This document shows positions 5,738 to 6,199 of a DNA stretch of 6,199 bases, piece after piece. Below the pieces are notes generated by a model, which worked only from the letters and a program-made list of their open reading frames with translations, was not told the DNA's origin and ran no database searches. The position numbers and the translations under genes were made by a program. Each line of letters opens with the position of its first letter. The first letter of the stretch is position 1. The stretch comes from Candidatus Moraniibacteriota bacterium (GTDB lineage: Bacteria > Patescibacteriota > Minisyncoccia > Moranbacterales > UBA2206): NCBI GenBank assembly GCA_027351145.1, contig DAIEIZ010000031.1, positions 1-6,199 of the forward strand, in the 5' to 3' direction.

Positions 5738-6199
5738 CTAGGCCGATTTCAGATTAGCCTTGGCATTTATAAGAACCCAGATTTTTTTAACCTCCTTTTC
5801 TGTGGCTGATATCCTTTTGTCAAATGAGCTGTTTTCCTCGGGAGAAAGTATTTTCTTGTCGAGCGCCGCCAATTCCAGTTTAATTTCTCGTACCTCTTTT
5901 TCCACTGCTTCAACTCTTTCGTCGATATTGAAAAGATAATCAAGCGTGGCTTTCTGATTGGCCTTTACCTCTTTAAATTCAGCGTCCATTTGATCGAATC
6001 TGGCATCCATTTGATCGAATCTGGCATCCATTTTATCAAATCTGGCATCCACCTGTTCAAATCTAGCGTCGATTTTTGCAAACCTGACATTGGTTTCATC
6101 GCGAAAAGAATGGACTTCATTGGTCAGCCCATCGAGTTGTCGTTGCAATCCAACTTGTCCTTCAGCAACCAGTTGAATGCTATCATCCATTTTTTCCAA
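5738..6199 (-). CDS. Coiled-coil protein with heptad repeats (probably 5'-partial)
   Basis: The frame is open from the TAG at 5738-5740 to the right edge, giving 153 codons. The first in-window starts are a TTG at 6199 and an ATG at 6190, but no upstream sequence can be judged, so the true start may lie outside. Nearly the whole chain is predicted coiled coil: a lead-in with heptad spacing, then seven-residue repeats of the form F-D-x-M-D-A-R (about residues 40-78), then a Glu/Lys-rich helix up to I-W-V-L-I-N-A-K. There is no membrane segment, Cys or catalytic motif. The composition suggests a soluble or peripheral rod or oligomerisation protein. Similar M-D-A-R-F-D repeat proteins are common in small-genome bacteria and phages, and no specific function can be assigned. 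It precedes the membrane-anchored gene by 31 nt on the same strand, so they may share a transcript. Confidence 0.8.
   Translation of the reverse strand: MEKMDDSIQLVAEGQVGLQRQLDGLTNEVHSFRDETNVRFAKIDARFEQVDARFDKMDARFDQMDARFDQMDAEFKEVKANQKATLDYLFNIDERVEAVEKEVREIKLELAALDKKILSPEENSSFDKRISATEKEVKKIWVLINAKANLKSA
5969..6094 (-). repeat. 21-bp tandem repeats encoding coiled-coil heptads
   Basis: Six 21-bp units lie end to end. The two at 5990-6010 and 6011-6031 are identical, the next (6032-6052) differs at a few positions, and the outer units are more diverged. Each unit encodes one heptad (F-D-Q-M-D-A-R and variants). Identical central copies point to recent duplication by slippage or recombination, so copy number may vary between strains. 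Confidence 0.85.

Noticed and set aside
5227..5757. A 176-codon plus-strand frame opposite the 184-aa gene.
   Set aside because: It is the antisense shadow of a gene with clear anchor and domain features; its Phe-rich, low-complexity translation fits no protein pattern.

Overview
The window looks like bacterial chromosome from a small-genome, AT-rich lineage. The style suggests Patescibacteria/CPR, roughly Parcubacteria-like: a fused ADP-forming acyl-CoA synthetase, an atypical response regulator with a zinc ribbon next to recJ, and small membrane-anchored proteins of no clear family, all packed tightly. This placement is an inference from gene content and was not tested by phylogeny. No in-frame TGA occurs in the genes I assign, so nothing points to the UGA-glycine code of Gracilibacteria or Absconditabacteria.

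All six genes lie on the minus strand, so transcription runs from the right edge to the left edge. In that order they are: (1) a coiled-coil protein with 21-bp/7-residue tandem repeats, probably cut at its 5' end by the window edge; (2) a 184-aa membrane-anchored protein with a short coiled coil and a small beta-rich, carboxypeptidase-regulatory-like domain; (3) a 376-aa protein with two membrane segments and a metzincin-like zinc motif whose catalytic Glu is Leu; (4) a 692-aa NDP-forming acyl-CoA synthetase (alpha and beta parts fused) that can make ATP from acyl-CoA; (5) a 190-aa receiver-domain protein that has lost both the phospho-acceptor Asp and the conserved Lys and ends in a four-Cys zinc ribbon; (6) the 5' part of recJ, which runs off the left edge.

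These fall into three likely transcription units. Genes 2 and 3 are 7 nt apart and gene 1 ends 31 nt before gene 2, so genes 1-3 look like an envelope/surface group whose promoter would lie mostly outside the window. Gene 4 has its own extended -10 promoter, overlapped by a perfect 13-bp inverted repeat that also reaches its start codon. Genes 5 and 6 are 8 nt apart and appear coupled, behind a TATAAT box and a roughly 100-nt leader that contains a stable hairpin.

The points most worth a second look are the degenerate receiver linked to recJ, the degenerate metzincin, and the operator-like palindrome of the synthetase gene. No rRNA, tRNA, CRISPR array, complete mobile element or convincing intrinsic terminator was seen, and no gene-free stretch exceeds about 125 bases.
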